Shown here one piece after another: positions 24,392 through 32,502 of a DNA stretch of 64,000 nucleotides. Every line of letters begins with the position of its first letter. Position 1 is the first letter of the stretch. Source of the stretch: Microvirga vignae (GTDB taxonomy: Bacteria > Pseudomonadota > Alphaproteobacteria > Rhizobiales > Beijerinckiaceae); the NCBI RefSeq assembly GCF_001017175.1, contig NZ_LCYG01000055.1:1-64000 (forward strand). Reading direction: 5' to 3'. The translations under genes were made by a program, and so were the position numbers. The notes beneath the pieces were generated by a model. It was given only the letters and a program-made list of their open reading frames with translations. It did not search any database and was not told the origin of the DNA.

Positions 24392-24679
24392 ATGCCGAAC
24401 TCTAAGCCCCCGGTGCTGATGAGCCCCGAGAACCCGACCGGCTGGAAGCTGGAGGAGTTGCTCGGTGCTCTGCAGCACGAAGTTCACAACAAGTGCGCCA
24501 GGATTGCGCGGGATGACCGCCCGGTGGCGAAGGCGGTTCTGCGGAACAACCACCGCATTATCGACCTCTTGCGCGTGGCCATGAGCCTCCAAGAGGAGAG
24601 CCTGGCGGCTCTTGCCTCGATCGCTCCGGACCCGGGCCCGCTGGGCAAACCGCGGATCGGCGAGGGAAGCGGCGCATGA
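24392..24679 (+). CDS. Hypothetical phage protein, 95 aa
   Basis: An all-helical protein (WKLEELLGALQHEVHNKCAR, NNHRIIDLLRVAMSLQEESL). A GC-rich stem is present in the 75 bp before it. ATGA links it to the lipoprotein gene that follows. Confidence 0.65.
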   Translation: MPNSKPPVLMSPENPTGWKLEELLGALQHEVHNKCARIARDDRPVAKAVLRNNHRIIDLLRVAMSLQEESLAALASIAPDPGPLGKPRIGEGSGA

Positions 24680-24882
24680 GGGCCCTGGCCTTAGTTGCTT
24701 TGGCTCTCGCCCTCGCTGGATGCGAGGTGGAGTTCGATCGGGTGAGCGAGACCGGGGACGGCTGCACCGTCATGGTCGCCTATGCCGCCCGGTGCCAGGC
24801 GGCCGGGAAGGCAGCGATCTGCACGCACAAGCGGCCCGAGCTGCTGCGGCGCGTGACCCCGGAGTGCGTGGCCTCTCAGTAG
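24676..24882 (+). CDS. Small lipoprotein, 68 aa
   Basis: MRALALVALALALAGC is a signal peptide with a lipobox (LAGC), so Cys 16 should be lipidated. Four further cysteines follow. A phage lipoprotein in a lysogen may block superinfection or change the cell surface. Its end overlaps the GapR-like gene on the other strand by 7 bp. Confidence 0.7.
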   Translation: MRALALVALALALAGCEVEFDRVSETGDGCTVMVAYAARCQAAGKAAICTHKRPELLRRVTPECVASQ

Positions 24883-25232
24883 GTGTCGCCTTTCGGAAGG
24901 CCGATCGCCGCGCGGTAAAGGTTCAGGACGATGCCGAATTCCTGGCGCGCGCGGCGCTCGCTTTCCGTTTCCAGGCTCTCGCGGGTGATGATCGCGAGAG
25001 CGTCCTTGTCGAAACCACAGCGCTTCGCCTCGGCATAGACGTCTTTCAGGTCGTCGCCTGCGGCCTGGAGATCCTTCTGCAGGTAGGTGACGTCCCGCCC
25101 TTGGCGGCGGGCGTCCCTGATGTCCGCCATGAGCCCCTTGCGCTCTTTCTCGAGCAGCTTGATCCGCTCCATGAATTGCCGGAGCTGGTCAGCGGCGGCG
25201 GCCCTGTCTCTCACGGCGTCGTTCTGCTGCAT
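24876..25232 (-). CDS. GapR family (DUF2312) DNA-associated protein
   Basis: AADQLRQFMERIKLLEKERK, then DLKDVYAEAKRCGFDKDALA and ITRES match the GapR pattern well. About 20 residues (GRDVTYLQKDLQAAGD region) sit between the two halves and lengthen the coiled coil. GapR binds overtwisted AT-rich DNA ahead of replication forks. The start at 25232 (MQQNDAV) lies 11 bp after brnA. Confidence 0.8.
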   Translation of the reverse strand: MQQNDAVRDRAAAADQLRQFMERIKLLEKERKGLMADIRDARRQGRDVTYLQKDLQAAGDDLKDVYAEAKRCGFDKDALAIITRESLETESERRARQEFGIVLNLYRAAIGLPKGDTY

Positions 25233-25243
25233 GGGGCGCTCCG

Positions 25244-25507
25244 CTACGCGGCCTTGGGTTTCTTGCCCAGCCCCTTGCGCAGGGCCTCGCTCATGCGCGT
25301 CTGCCATCCTGGCCCTGTGGCCTTGTAGGCCTCGAGCACGTCGGGATCGATGCGCAGCTTAACGGCCACCTTCGACTTGTCGGACTTGGGCCGCCCGCGT
25401 GCGACCTTGGCCTGTGCCATCTTCGCCTGCCATTCCGGCGTGGAGAGATCCGGGGCGTCATCCGGGTCAGTCCAGTCGGGGGCCGTAGAGTGCTTGTTCC
25501 CGGTCAT
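25244..25507 (-). CDS. brnA: BrnA-type antitoxin
   Basis: 87 residues with the BrnA/DUF4415 end: KVAVKLRIDPDVLEAYKATG, then WQTRMSEALRKGL, a ribbon-helix-helix that binds DNA and neutralises BrnT. It follows brnT and overlaps its 3' end by about 41 bp. An inverted repeat upstream of brnT is a likely binding site. Confidence 0.85.
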   Translation of the reverse strand: MTGNKHSTAPDWTDPDDAPDLSTPEWQAKMAQAKVARGRPKSDKSKVAVKLRIDPDVLEAYKATGPGWQTRMSEALRKGLGKKPKAA

Positions 25508-25739
25508 TGGCTTTCCTCAGTGAAATGATGCGGCGAACCGCGCCGCGCGGTGTCCAAACCGTCACCACCATGCGCCCGTCGAGATACCCGACCGTGATGT
25601 ATCGGGGCTCGCCGTAATCCTTGCGGTCATCCTCGACCGTCAGGGTCGCGCCTTCGAAGATCTCGCCCGCGCGAGCCATGTCGAGGCCCCGTTCTTCGAG
25701 GGTCACTTGGCGCTTCGGTGGGTCGTAATCAACTTTCAT
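25467..25739 (-). CDS. brnT: BrnT-type ribonuclease toxin
   Basis: The start at 25739 (MKVDYDPPKRQVTLEERGLD) gives 90 residues with the BrnT marks: AGEIFEGATLTVEDDRKDYG, EPRYITVGYLDGRMVVTVWT, RRIISLRKANDREQ. BrnT is a RelE-fold ribonuclease. As prophage cargo it may stabilise the lysogen or defend against other phages. It starts the reverse-strand island inside rightward genes. Confidence 0.87.
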   Translation of the reverse strand: MKVDYDPPKRQVTLEERGLDMARAGEIFEGATLTVEDDRKDYGEPRYITVGYLDGRMVVTVWTPRGAVRRIISLRKANDREQALYGPRLD

Positions 25740-25749
25740 GCCTATTCTT

Positions 25750-25793
25750 GTACCCCCAGGAATGAGGCATAGCAATGCAATTCTTGGGGGTAC
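25750..25793. promoter_or_regulatory. Inverted repeat upstream of brnT
   Basis: Arms GTACCCCCAGGAAT (25750-25763) and ATTCTTGGGGGTAC (25780-25793) are complementary at 13 of 14 positions with a 16-base centre. It lies 11 bp upstream of the brnT ATG. BrnTA operons are autoregulated by BrnA, so this is the probable operator. Confidence 0.65.
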
Positions 25794-26055
25794 GTGAAAT
25801 AAGTTCTCAGCAGGCCGGAGGCCCTCTGGAGCGCGTGTGCGCTCCCATGCTCGCGTGGCAAGGGGGAGGATTACCGAAGGCCGACCATGCGAAGGCGTGC
25901 TGCCCTGAAGCCACGAAGGGGCCAGCAGAAGCGCGGGGCCAGCCAAACCCGCGCCGAGCCGTACCCGGGCAAAGTAGGCCGCTGTAAGCCCCCTGGCCGC
26001 AAATGGGGGAGGGTGCCTGGCGAGGCACCACAACCTTTTCTCCGGGGAGGGTTCG

Positions 26056-26271
26056 ATGGCTCGCAAGCGGGTCTATGCCGTCGCGCGCATTCCGGTGTCC
26101 GACCTGATCGTCCTTGAGGATGGGCAGGTGCTGGAGCCGGTCGGCTGGCTCGACGGGGAGGATGACGAATGCGAGCCCGGTGACCCCGATGTCTGCTCTG
26201 TTGCGGTGCTGATCCGCGGCCGCGTGGCGATCGTCTGCCTTGAGGACATCGACCCCGTTTCCATCCACTGA
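26056..26271 (+). CDS. Hypothetical phage protein, 71 aa
   Basis: MARKRVYAVARIPVSDLIVL starts a small beta-rich acidic protein. GGGGAGG lies just upstream of the ATG. No family recognised. Confidence 0.6.
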   Translation: MARKRVYAVARIPVSDLIVLEDGQVLEPVGWLDGEDDECEPGDPDVCSVAVLIRGRVAIVCLEDIDPVSIH

Positions 26272-26286
26272 GCCAGGACCAGGCCC

Positions 26287-26490
26287 ATGCATGAAACCGT
26301 CACCGTCATCCCCGGCCGGCGCCTCGGCCTGGTGCTCGCCTGTGCCCTAGCCGCGCAGGCTGCCAGCCTCTCGCCGGCTATCCTCCCCGCCACTCCTGAA
26401 GTACCGCCCCCTCCCTATGCGCAGGATGGGGGCAATAACCGCCACGCACGTCGTCGCGCAGCCGCCCTTGCAAGAGGGGGGCGGGGGTAA
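26287..26490 (+). CDS. Hypothetical protein with hydrophobic segment, 67 aa
   Basis: A single hydrophobic stretch (LGLVLACALAAQAASLSPAI) could be a signal or membrane span; the tail is Pro/Arg-rich (RHARRRAAALARGG). Its stop overlaps the next start as TAATG. Confidence 0.5.
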   Translation: MHETVTVIPGRRLGLVLACALAAQAASLSPAILPATPEVPPPPYAQDGGNNRHARRRAAALARGGRG

Positions 26491-26678
26491 TGACCCCGGG
26501 GGATATGGTGGCGCCGCACCAAGCCTGGTCACGGTACGACACCTTGATGCGGGCCGCGGTGCGGGCGCGCAGCGCCGCGAGGCGCGATGACTTGGTGGCC
26601 GCTGCCAACGTTATCCTGGCGCAATGGTTCAGCCTGACCGAAGAGCTGCGTGCCCGTCGCAACGGAGCCGCATCGTGA
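26490..26678 (+). CDS. Hypothetical helical phage protein, 62 aa
   Basis: MTPGDMVAPHQAWSRYDTLM and the helix ARSAARRDDLVAAANVILAQ make an all-helical protein. Coupled on both sides to small neighbours before the terminase. Confidence 0.55.
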   Translation: MTPGDMVAPHQAWSRYDTLMRAAVRARSAARRDDLVAAANVILAQWFSLTEELRARRNGAAS

Positions 26679-26851
26679 CCCGGCTGTTCTGCACCTCCTG
26701 TGGCTCAGCATTGGGGGAGGGGGAAGCATGCGGGTGCAATGCACGGCGCTCCCCCTCCCGGGACTGTGCCACGGTCAAGCGCCCACCTCGATCGCACCGA
26801 CCGCGCTGCAGCATCGGTCAAGGCAAGAGGCAACGCCGACCCCGACCCTGA
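26675..26851 (+). CDS. Zinc-finger-like small protein, 58 aa (GTG start)
   Basis: GTG at 26675 overlaps the previous stop as GTGA and reads VTRLFCTSCGSALGEGEACG; CTSCG and CGC form a likely zinc knuckle. A basic Arg-rich tail follows. The GTG start is accepted because of the coupling. Confidence 0.5.
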   Translation: MTRLFCTSCGSALGEGEACGCNARRSPSRDCATVKRPPRSHRPRCSIGQGKRQRRPRP

Positions 26852-26994
26852 CCGTGGCAAGTCAGCCGCATTGTTGCAGGACAGCAACACCCACCTCCCT
26901 GGCGGGGCCCCTGACCCCCCGTGGGGCTATAGCGGGTCGGGCGGAAGCTCGGTTCCCCACTCTCTGAGAAAATTTCCAATCGGAGTTTTTGTTT

Positions 26995-27546
26995 ATGTCC
27001 GGGACAGGCGTGACAGGCCGGCTCGTGAACCGGGCAGACCTCGCTGCGCTATGGGGCACGAGCCTTCCGACGATTGATGCCTGGGTTCGCCAAGGCTGCC
27101 CGTTCGTCAAGCGGGGAAGTAAAGGCAAGGAGTGGCAGTTCGACACGGCGGCAGTCGCCGAGTGGCGCATCAGCCGAGCGGTCGAGGATGCCCTTTCCGA
27201 TGTCCAGGATGAGGGCGGGCGGATGTCCCGCGAGGAAGCGGATCGGCGCCGTGCCGTAGCTGCGGCGATCTCGGCCGAAATCCAGGCCGACCGCGACCTC
27301 GGTACAGTGGTCGAAAAGAATGCTGCCGAAGCGGACACCGCAGCGTTCTGCATTGCTCTCAAAACCGCGCTGACCACCGCCGCCGCGAAGATCGCAGCCC
27401 GCGCGGCGCTCATTACGAGTGCCCCGGAAATTCAGGAGCTATGCGAGACAGAGCTGAACCGCGCGTTCAATGCGGCTCAGTCCGATCTCGTCTCTCAATG
27501 GTCGGATAGAGCCCATGACGACGACAGAGAGGATGAACAGCCATAG
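26995..27546 (+). CDS. Terminase small subunit, Nu1-like
   Basis: The 183-residue protein carries the Nu1-type DNA-binding domain (VNRADLAALWGTSLPTIDAW, VRQGCPFVKRGSKGKEWQFD) followed by a helical dimer part (EEADRRRAVAAAISAEIQAD). It recognises the packaging site and recruits the large subunit. The ATG at 26995 was preferred to a TTG two codons earlier; GGAG lies nine bases before it. Confidence 0.9.
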   Translation: MSGTGVTGRLVNRADLAALWGTSLPTIDAWVRQGCPFVKRGSKGKEWQFDTAAVAEWRISRAVEDALSDVQDEGGRMSREEADRRRAVAAAISAEIQADRDLGTVVEKNAAEADTAAFCIALKTALTTAAAKIAARAALITSAPEIQELCETELNRAFNAAQSDLVSQWSDRAHDDDREDEQP

Positions 27547-29557
27547 TACCGGTGATTACCGGCAGGGCCGCGCTGCCTATCGCAAGGCCGTTCTAGGGCT
27601 CTTCGATAGCGCTTTGAAGTTCCGCCCTCGAATGCGGGGATCGGAATGGGCGGAGCAGTACGGCTGGATCCCGAAGGGTACCGGCGCAGAAAGTGGCCCC
27701 GTCACCCTCTACGGCTACCAGCGCGGTCTGCTGGATGCCATGTGCGATCCGCGTATCCCGCTTGTCACCGTTCTGAAGGCGGCTCGCGTCGGCTATACCC
27801 GATGCGCTACGCTCGCCCTGGGCTATCACCTGCATCAGGATCCGACGCTGTGCGCCGTTGCGCAGCCGACGATCCCCGATGCGGAGGACTTCGGCGGCGC
27901 TGAGATTGCGCCGATGCTCCGCGAGACGCCTGTGCTCAAGAGCCTGCTGCGGCCCGTCCGAAAAGGCGAGAAGCCAGACAAGGCGACGTTCTACCAGCTC
28001 AACAACGGTGCGTCGGCGCGCGTTGTGGGTGCGGCCTCTGATGATGCGTTCCGGCGGTATTCCGCACGCTTTCAAGTGGCCGACGAAATCGACGGCGACG
28101 GCTGGACGCCAGGCGCCAAGAGCCAGGGTGACAAGCTCAAACTGTTCTGGACGCGCGGTGAAACCTTCTGGAACCGCAAGCAGATCAGGGGCTCGACGCC
28201 GCTCCTCGAGGAGACGTCGAGGATCTGGCGGCTCTGGCTGCAGAGCGATCAACGGCGCTACTTTGTGCCCTGTCCGCAGTGCCGTGAGATGCAGTATCTG
28301 CAATGGGGTGACCGCGATACCCCGTTCGGCATCAAATGGGACCTTGGGCAGGACGGCTCACTGAAGTCGGTCTGGTACGTAGGCACCTGTGGCTGCATCA
28401 TCGATGAAGACCGTAAGGTCTGGATGGATGAGCGCGGCGATTGGCGCCCGACCGCCGATCCAAAGATACCCGGGCATGCTGGCTTCCATCTCTGGACTGG
28501 CATGAGCTTGAATCCGAATGCTGCTTGGCCAGTGATTGTGCAGGAGTGGCTTGAGGCTCAGGACGACCCAGCAAGCCTCGTCCAGCCGTTCCTCAACCTG
28601 CGCCTTGGTCGAACCTACAAGGCGACCTACGGCCAGGAGATCAAGAGCGGCCAATTCCTTGGTCGACAGGAAGTGTATGGGGCCGAGGTGCCGAACGGTG
28701 TTGAGTTCCTTACACTCGGCGGCGACGTTCAATCCGGTCACGCGAACCCACGCATTGAGGCGGCGGTCTATGGGTGGGGAAAGGGACTCGAGTGCTGGCT
28801 TATCGGTCACTTCGTTCTGCCTGGAGATCCGGCGCAAGGCGAAGTTTGGTCAGCGCTCGACACCCTACTGCAACGACAGTTCGCGCGTGCCGACGGAAAG
28901 ATGCTCCGCATCCAGGCGGCGGCCATCGACTCCGGCGGCCACCACACTGCGGAAACGTACCAGTTCTGTAACGAACGTCGTCATCGTCGTGTGTGGGCGA
29001 TCAAAGGTCGTGCCGAGACGAAGGGACAGCGCAGCAAGGTGTGGCCGCGTAAACCGTCATCGAAGCTCGGAAATGTCTGGCACATGATCGGCGGCAATGC
29101 CGCCCGCGATTGGGCCTATGGCAGTCTCGCAGTGGAGAAGCACGGGCCTCGTTACGTCCACTTCCCTGATGAACCTGCAGCTGGCTCGCGACCAATTGAT
29201 GAAGAGTTCTTCACTCAGCTCACTCGCGAACGTCTCGTCGTGCGCAAGCAGGGGTTCACTGAATGGGTAAAGCCAAAAGCGGCGCATGAGGCCGGCGTCT
29301 GCTTTGTCTATGCCTATGCCGCGGTGTGTGGACTTCAGGCGATGAACAGTCGGTATGTGGCAATGGGTAAGGCTCCGAAACCTGCTGATGAGCTGGTGCC
29401 TTCTTCAGAGGGAACGACGCCGATCTCAGGTACTGATCGCGCTGCTCCAAGCACTACACCTGCGAAGCCTAGAAACCTAAATCAGGCGCGGCCTGAGGCT
29501 GCGCCGAAGACGCTGTTCAAACGGCAAGTCAAGCGCTCGTCCATCTTCCATCGCTAA
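27515..29557 (+). CDS. Terminase large subunit, GpA family
   Basis: A 680-residue packaging motor and nuclease of the lambda GpA type: a degenerate Walker A (KAARVGYTRCATLALGY), Walker B acidic pair in VADEIDGDGW, a zinc site (CPQC, later CGC), the nuclease strand LGGDVQSG, and a second acidic site in IDSGGHHT. The start is set at MTTTERMN (27515); 27533 is possible. It overlaps the small subunit as usual. Confidence 0.93.
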   Translation: MTTTERMNSHSTGDYRQGRAAYRKAVLGLFDSALKFRPRMRGSEWAEQYGWIPKGTGAESGPVTLYGYQRGLLDAMCDPRIPLVTVLKAARVGYTRCATLALGYHLHQDPTLCAVAQPTIPDAEDFGGAEIAPMLRETPVLKSLLRPVRKGEKPDKATFYQLNNGASARVVGAASDDAFRRYSARFQVADEIDGDGWTPGAKSQGDKLKLFWTRGETFWNRKQIRGSTPLLEETSRIWRLWLQSDQRRYFVPCPQCREMQYLQWGDRDTPFGIKWDLGQDGSLKSVWYVGTCGCIIDEDRKVWMDERGDWRPTADPKIPGHAGFHLWTGMSLNPNAAWPVIVQEWLEAQDDPASLVQPFLNLRLGRTYKATYGQEIKSGQFLGRQEVYGAEVPNGVEFLTLGGDVQSGHANPRIEAAVYGWGKGLECWLIGHFVLPGDPAQGEVWSALDTLLQRQFARADGKMLRIQAAAIDSGGHHTAETYQFCNERRHRRVWAIKGRAETKGQRSKVWPRKPSSKLGNVWHMIGGNAARDWAYGSLAVEKHGPRYVHFPDEPAAGSRPIDEEFFTQLTRERLVVRKQGFTEWVKPKAAHEAGVCFVYAYAAVCGLQAMNSRYVAMGKAPKPADELVPSSEGTTPISGTDRAAPSTTPAKPRNLNQARPEAAPKTLFKRQVKRSSIFHR

Positions 29558-29573
29558 TACAAGGAGGGCCGCC

Positions 29574-29795
29574 ATGGCCACACTCGCAGAGCTGGAGGCC
29601 CAGCTCGAGATGCTTCAGCGCGCCCGCGATACCGGCGTCCTGCAGATCCGCAAGGGCGAGGACTCCACGTTGTTCCGCTCCCTGAAGGAGATGGACGAGG
29701 CGATCCGCGGCCTGGAACTCCGCATCCGGAGGGCCAAGGGCGGCGCGGCCAAAACCTACCGCATGGTGCGGTTCAACGATCGGAGCGGCTACTAA
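29574..29795 (+). CDS. Head-tail joining protein, gpW-like
   Basis: MATLAELEAQLEMLQRARDT and a short beta hairpin (YRMVRFNDRSG) match gpW, which plugs the portal ring after packaging. Length 73 is typical. Order terminase, gpW, portal is that of lambda. AAGGAGG precedes the ATG. Confidence 0.85.
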   Translation: MATLAELEAQLEMLQRARDTGVLQIRKGEDSTLFRSLKEMDEAIRGLELRIRRAKGGAAKTYRMVRFNDRSGY

Positions 29796-31336
29796 TGGCT
29801 GGGAATGTCCGTTTCCGGATCAAAGGCACGGCGGTCTATGTCGACCCTGTGGCCGCTGTCCCGGCCCATATCCGGGCCAACGATTCCTCGTATCTGACCG
29901 CTGGCTCCGGCCCGCGCTCGCGGGCCTGGCGCCCGCCGAACGTGGGGCCGAATGCGGCGCTCGATTATGCGGCCGACGCGCTGCGCTCGCAGTCGCGTGA
30001 CCAGATCCGCAAGAACCCGCTCGCTGGCGCCATTGTCGAGCGCCTGGTGACGAACCTGATCGGCTCCGGCATCAAGCCGAAGTTCGAGAAGGAGGAGCAT
30101 CAGAAGCTCTGGACCAAGTGGACGGATGAGGCGGTCGCTGACGGGCAGCTCGACTTCTACGGCTTCCAGGCCCAGCAGGCCGGCGGCATGATCGGTGGCG
30201 GCGAGGTGTTCGTCCGCCTGCGCGCCCGCCGGCCGCAGGACGGCCTCTCCGTCCCGCTGCAGCTCGAAGCCCTTGAGGCCGAGTTCTGTCCCATGGATAA
30301 GAACGAGGCCGAAACCGACAGCCGCGGCGAGATCCGGCAAGGGATCGAGTTCGACAAGAATGTGAAGTCGCGCCGCGTCGCCTACTGGCTGTATCCGCGC
30401 CACCCCAAGGACGGCAGTTTCTCCCTGTCTGTCAACGAGGCCGTGCGTGTGCCGGCGTCGGAGGTCCTGCACCTCTACGTGCCGAGCCGGCCGGGCCAGA
30501 TCCGCGGCGAGCCGTGGCTGACCCGCGCTCTCGCCCGCGTGAAGGATCTCGAGTCCTACGACAGCGCGGAGCTGGTGCGCAAAAAGGTCGTCACCATGTT
30601 CGCCGGGTTCATTCGCCGGCAACTGCCTGAAGGCCTCACCCTCGAAGACCTGCAGGAGCTCTATGGTGATGCCGAGGACGCTGGCGGCGCGGCCCTGGCA
30701 GGGATTGAGCCCGGCTCCATGCAGGTGCTTCTGCCTGGTGAGGAGATCGAGTTCTCCAACCCGACCGAAGTCGGCGGCATGTACGAAGTCTACATGCGCC
30801 AGCAAATCCGGTTCGTCGCGACCGCCGTCGGGCTGCTCTATGAGCAGCTCTCGGGCGATTACTCGGATGTCAACGACCGCACTTGGCGCGCGGCCGTGAC
30901 GGACTTCCGTCGCCGCATGGAGCAGCTGCAGCACCAGATTTTCGTGTTCCAGTTCTGCCGCCCGGTGGCGCGGCGCTGGGCCGAGCTGGCGCTGATCTCT
31001 GGGGCCGCGGCCGATATCGATCCGTCGGCGCCGGTCACGTGGACCCCGCCGCGGTGGCCGTACATCAACCCGCTGCAGGACGTGCAGACCCAGGAAAGGG
31101 AAGTCCAAGCGGGCTTCACTTCTCGGGCGCGCGTCGTCAGCGAGCGCGGCGAGGATGTGGAGCAGATCGACGCCGAGCAGGAGGCCGACAACAAGCGCGC
31201 CGACGCTGCAGGCCTCAAGCACACCTCGGATGGCCGCGCGCAGGCCAACAAGCAGATCGGGCACAACGGCGGCCCGCCTCTCGACGATCCCGGTAACGAA
31301 CCGGCGCCTGGCAGCCGGCGCAAGAAGGAGAAGTAA
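29795..31336 (+). CDS. Portal protein, lambda gpB family
   Basis: 513 residues with the lambda portal pattern: DYAADALRSQSRDQIRKNPL, AGAIVERLVTNLIGSGIKP, RPGQIRGEPWLTRALARVKD, and GDYSDVNDRTWRAAVTDFRR. It forms the ring through which DNA enters the head. The ATG overlaps the gpW stop. Confidence 0.93.
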   Translation: MAGNVRFRIKGTAVYVDPVAAVPAHIRANDSSYLTAGSGPRSRAWRPPNVGPNAALDYAADALRSQSRDQIRKNPLAGAIVERLVTNLIGSGIKPKFEKEEHQKLWTKWTDEAVADGQLDFYGFQAQQAGGMIGGGEVFVRLRARRPQDGLSVPLQLEALEAEFCPMDKNEAETDSRGEIRQGIEFDKNVKSRRVAYWLYPRHPKDGSFSLSVNEAVRVPASEVLHLYVPSRPGQIRGEPWLTRALARVKDLESYDSAELVRKKVVTMFAGFIRRQLPEGLTLEDLQELYGDAEDAGGAALAGIEPGSMQVLLPGEEIEFSNPTEVGGMYEVYMRQQIRFVATAVGLLYEQLSGDYSDVNDRTWRAAVTDFRRRMEQLQHQIFVFQFCRPVARRWAELALISGAAADIDPSAPVTWTPPRWPYINPLQDVQTQEREVQAGFTSRARVVSERGEDVEQIDAEQEADNKRADAAGLKHTSDGRAQANKQIGHNGGPPLDDPGNEPAPGSRRKKEK

Positions 31337-31337
31337 G

Positions 31338-32468
31338 ATGGCCGTGAAGGTCCAAGGTAACGAGATCATTCTTTCCGGCTTTGTCGGCGAGACCTTCTAT
31401 CGCGATGGCTTCACCTCCGGTGACGTCATCAACGCCCTGGCGATGGTCGGTTCCGAGGCGGATATCCGTCTGCGCATCAACAGCGGCGGCGGCATCGCCA
31501 CTGAGGGTGCCGCGATTTATGCCTCGGTGAAGGGGCACAAGGGCGAAGTTGTCGTGATCGTCGAGGGCATCGCCGCCAGCGCCGCGTCGCTGATTGCCAT
31601 GGCCGGCGATGAGATCGAGATGGCGCCTGGCGCGGTCATGATGATCCACGATCCCGCCGGCTTCACCTTTGGCGATGCGGCTGCGCACCAGAAGACGATT
31701 GAAGCTCTCAACGCCCTCGGTGATGCCTATGCGGTGGTCTATGCCGAGCGTTCCGGCAAGACCAAGGACGAAGCCCGCCAGATCATGCGGGAGGAATCGT
31801 GGTTCGACGGACCGGCCGCTGTCGCCGCCGGCTTTGCCACCAAGGCAGCCACCGCCAGCAATGACAACAAGCCAGCCGAGGCCTCCGCCTTCGACTACCG
31901 GCTCTATGCCAAGGCGCCCGAGGCGCTTGTGGCACTCGCTCAGACCCGCGGCTGGAATGCCCGGGCCTCCATGGCGGTTCCTACCGCCTCCACCCCTCCC
32001 AAGGAGAGCACCATGTCGACGACGCCCACCCAGCCGACGCTGCAGAGCAACCCGCCGCAAAACCAGCCCAAGCCGGGCGCCCCGCAGACGGAAACGGCCG
32101 CTGATGCGGTTGCCCGCTCCACCGCCATTGTCGAGGCCTGTGTGGCCGCTGGCGTGGCGTCCATGGCATCCGGCCTGATCTCCAGCGGTAAGACCCTGGA
32201 CGAAGCCAAGGCCGTCATTGCCGACGCCGGCGCGATCCGCGCGGCGGTCGACCAGGCCCGCAAGGTCAACCCCACCATTGAGGCCTCGCTGGCCGATAAG
32301 TTCATCAGCGAGGGCAAGAGTTCCGAGCAGGCACGCGCGGCCTTGCTGGATTTGATCGTGGCGAAGCAATCGCCCGAGGTGAAGCCGGGCGCGCCCGTCG
32401 ACACCCAACCTGCAGCGGCGGCTTGGGACAAGCACGTCGAGAACATCAACGCCCGCAACGCTGCCTAA
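31338..32468 (+). CDS. Prohead protease, ClpP/S14-like, with scaffold domain
   Basis: 376 residues. The first 200 form a ClpP-like serine protease: GIAASAASLIAMAGDEIEM (catalytic Ser about 81) and MMIHDPAG (His 104). The C-terminal half is acidic and helical, like the scaffold of lambda C/Nu3. A strong internal ribosome site and in-frame ATG at 32013 would make the scaffold alone. AAGGAG precedes the ATG at 31338. Confidence 0.9.
   Translation: MAVKVQGNEIILSGFVGETFYRDGFTSGDVINALAMVGSEADIRLRINSGGGIATEGAAIYASVKGHKGEVVVIVEGIAASAASLIAMAGDEIEMAPGAVMMIHDPAGFTFGDAAAHQKTIEALNALGDAYAVVYAERSGKTKDEARQIMREESWFDGPAAVAAGFATKAATASNDNKPAEASAFDYRLYAKAPEALVALAQTRGWNARASMAVPTASTPPKESTMSTTPTQPTLQSNPPQNQPKPGAPQTETAADAVARSTAIVEACVAAGVASMASGLISSGKTLDEAKAVIADAGAIRAAVDQARKVNPTIEASLADKFISEGKSSEQARAALLDLIVAKQSPEVKPGAPVDTQPAAAAWDKHVENINARNAA
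32013..32468 (+). CDS. Nested scaffold protein (Nu3-like), in frame within protease
   Basis: AAGGAG at 32001-32006 stands six bases before an in-frame ATG at 32013, giving 151 residues starting MSTTPTQPTLQSNPPQNQPK. Lambda makes its scaffold Nu3 the same way from inside gene C. The helical part (AIVEACVAAGVASMASGLIS) suits a scaffold. Inferred from layout. Confidence 0.65.
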   Translation: MSTTPTQPTLQSNPPQNQPKPGAPQTETAADAVARSTAIVEACVAAGVASMASGLISSGKTLDEAKAVIADAGAIRAAVDQARKVNPTIEASLADKFISEGKSSEQARAALLDLIVAKQSPEVKPGAPVDTQPAAAAWDKHVENINARNAA

Positions 32469-32502
32469 TCGGCACCCGCGGCACTAACTGGAGTAGTCAG
32501 GA

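Noticed and set aside
25800..26055. Coding frames on either strand between the brnT operator and 26056
   Set aside because: Arg/Pro-rich readings without ribosome sites or motifs; treated as non-coding.
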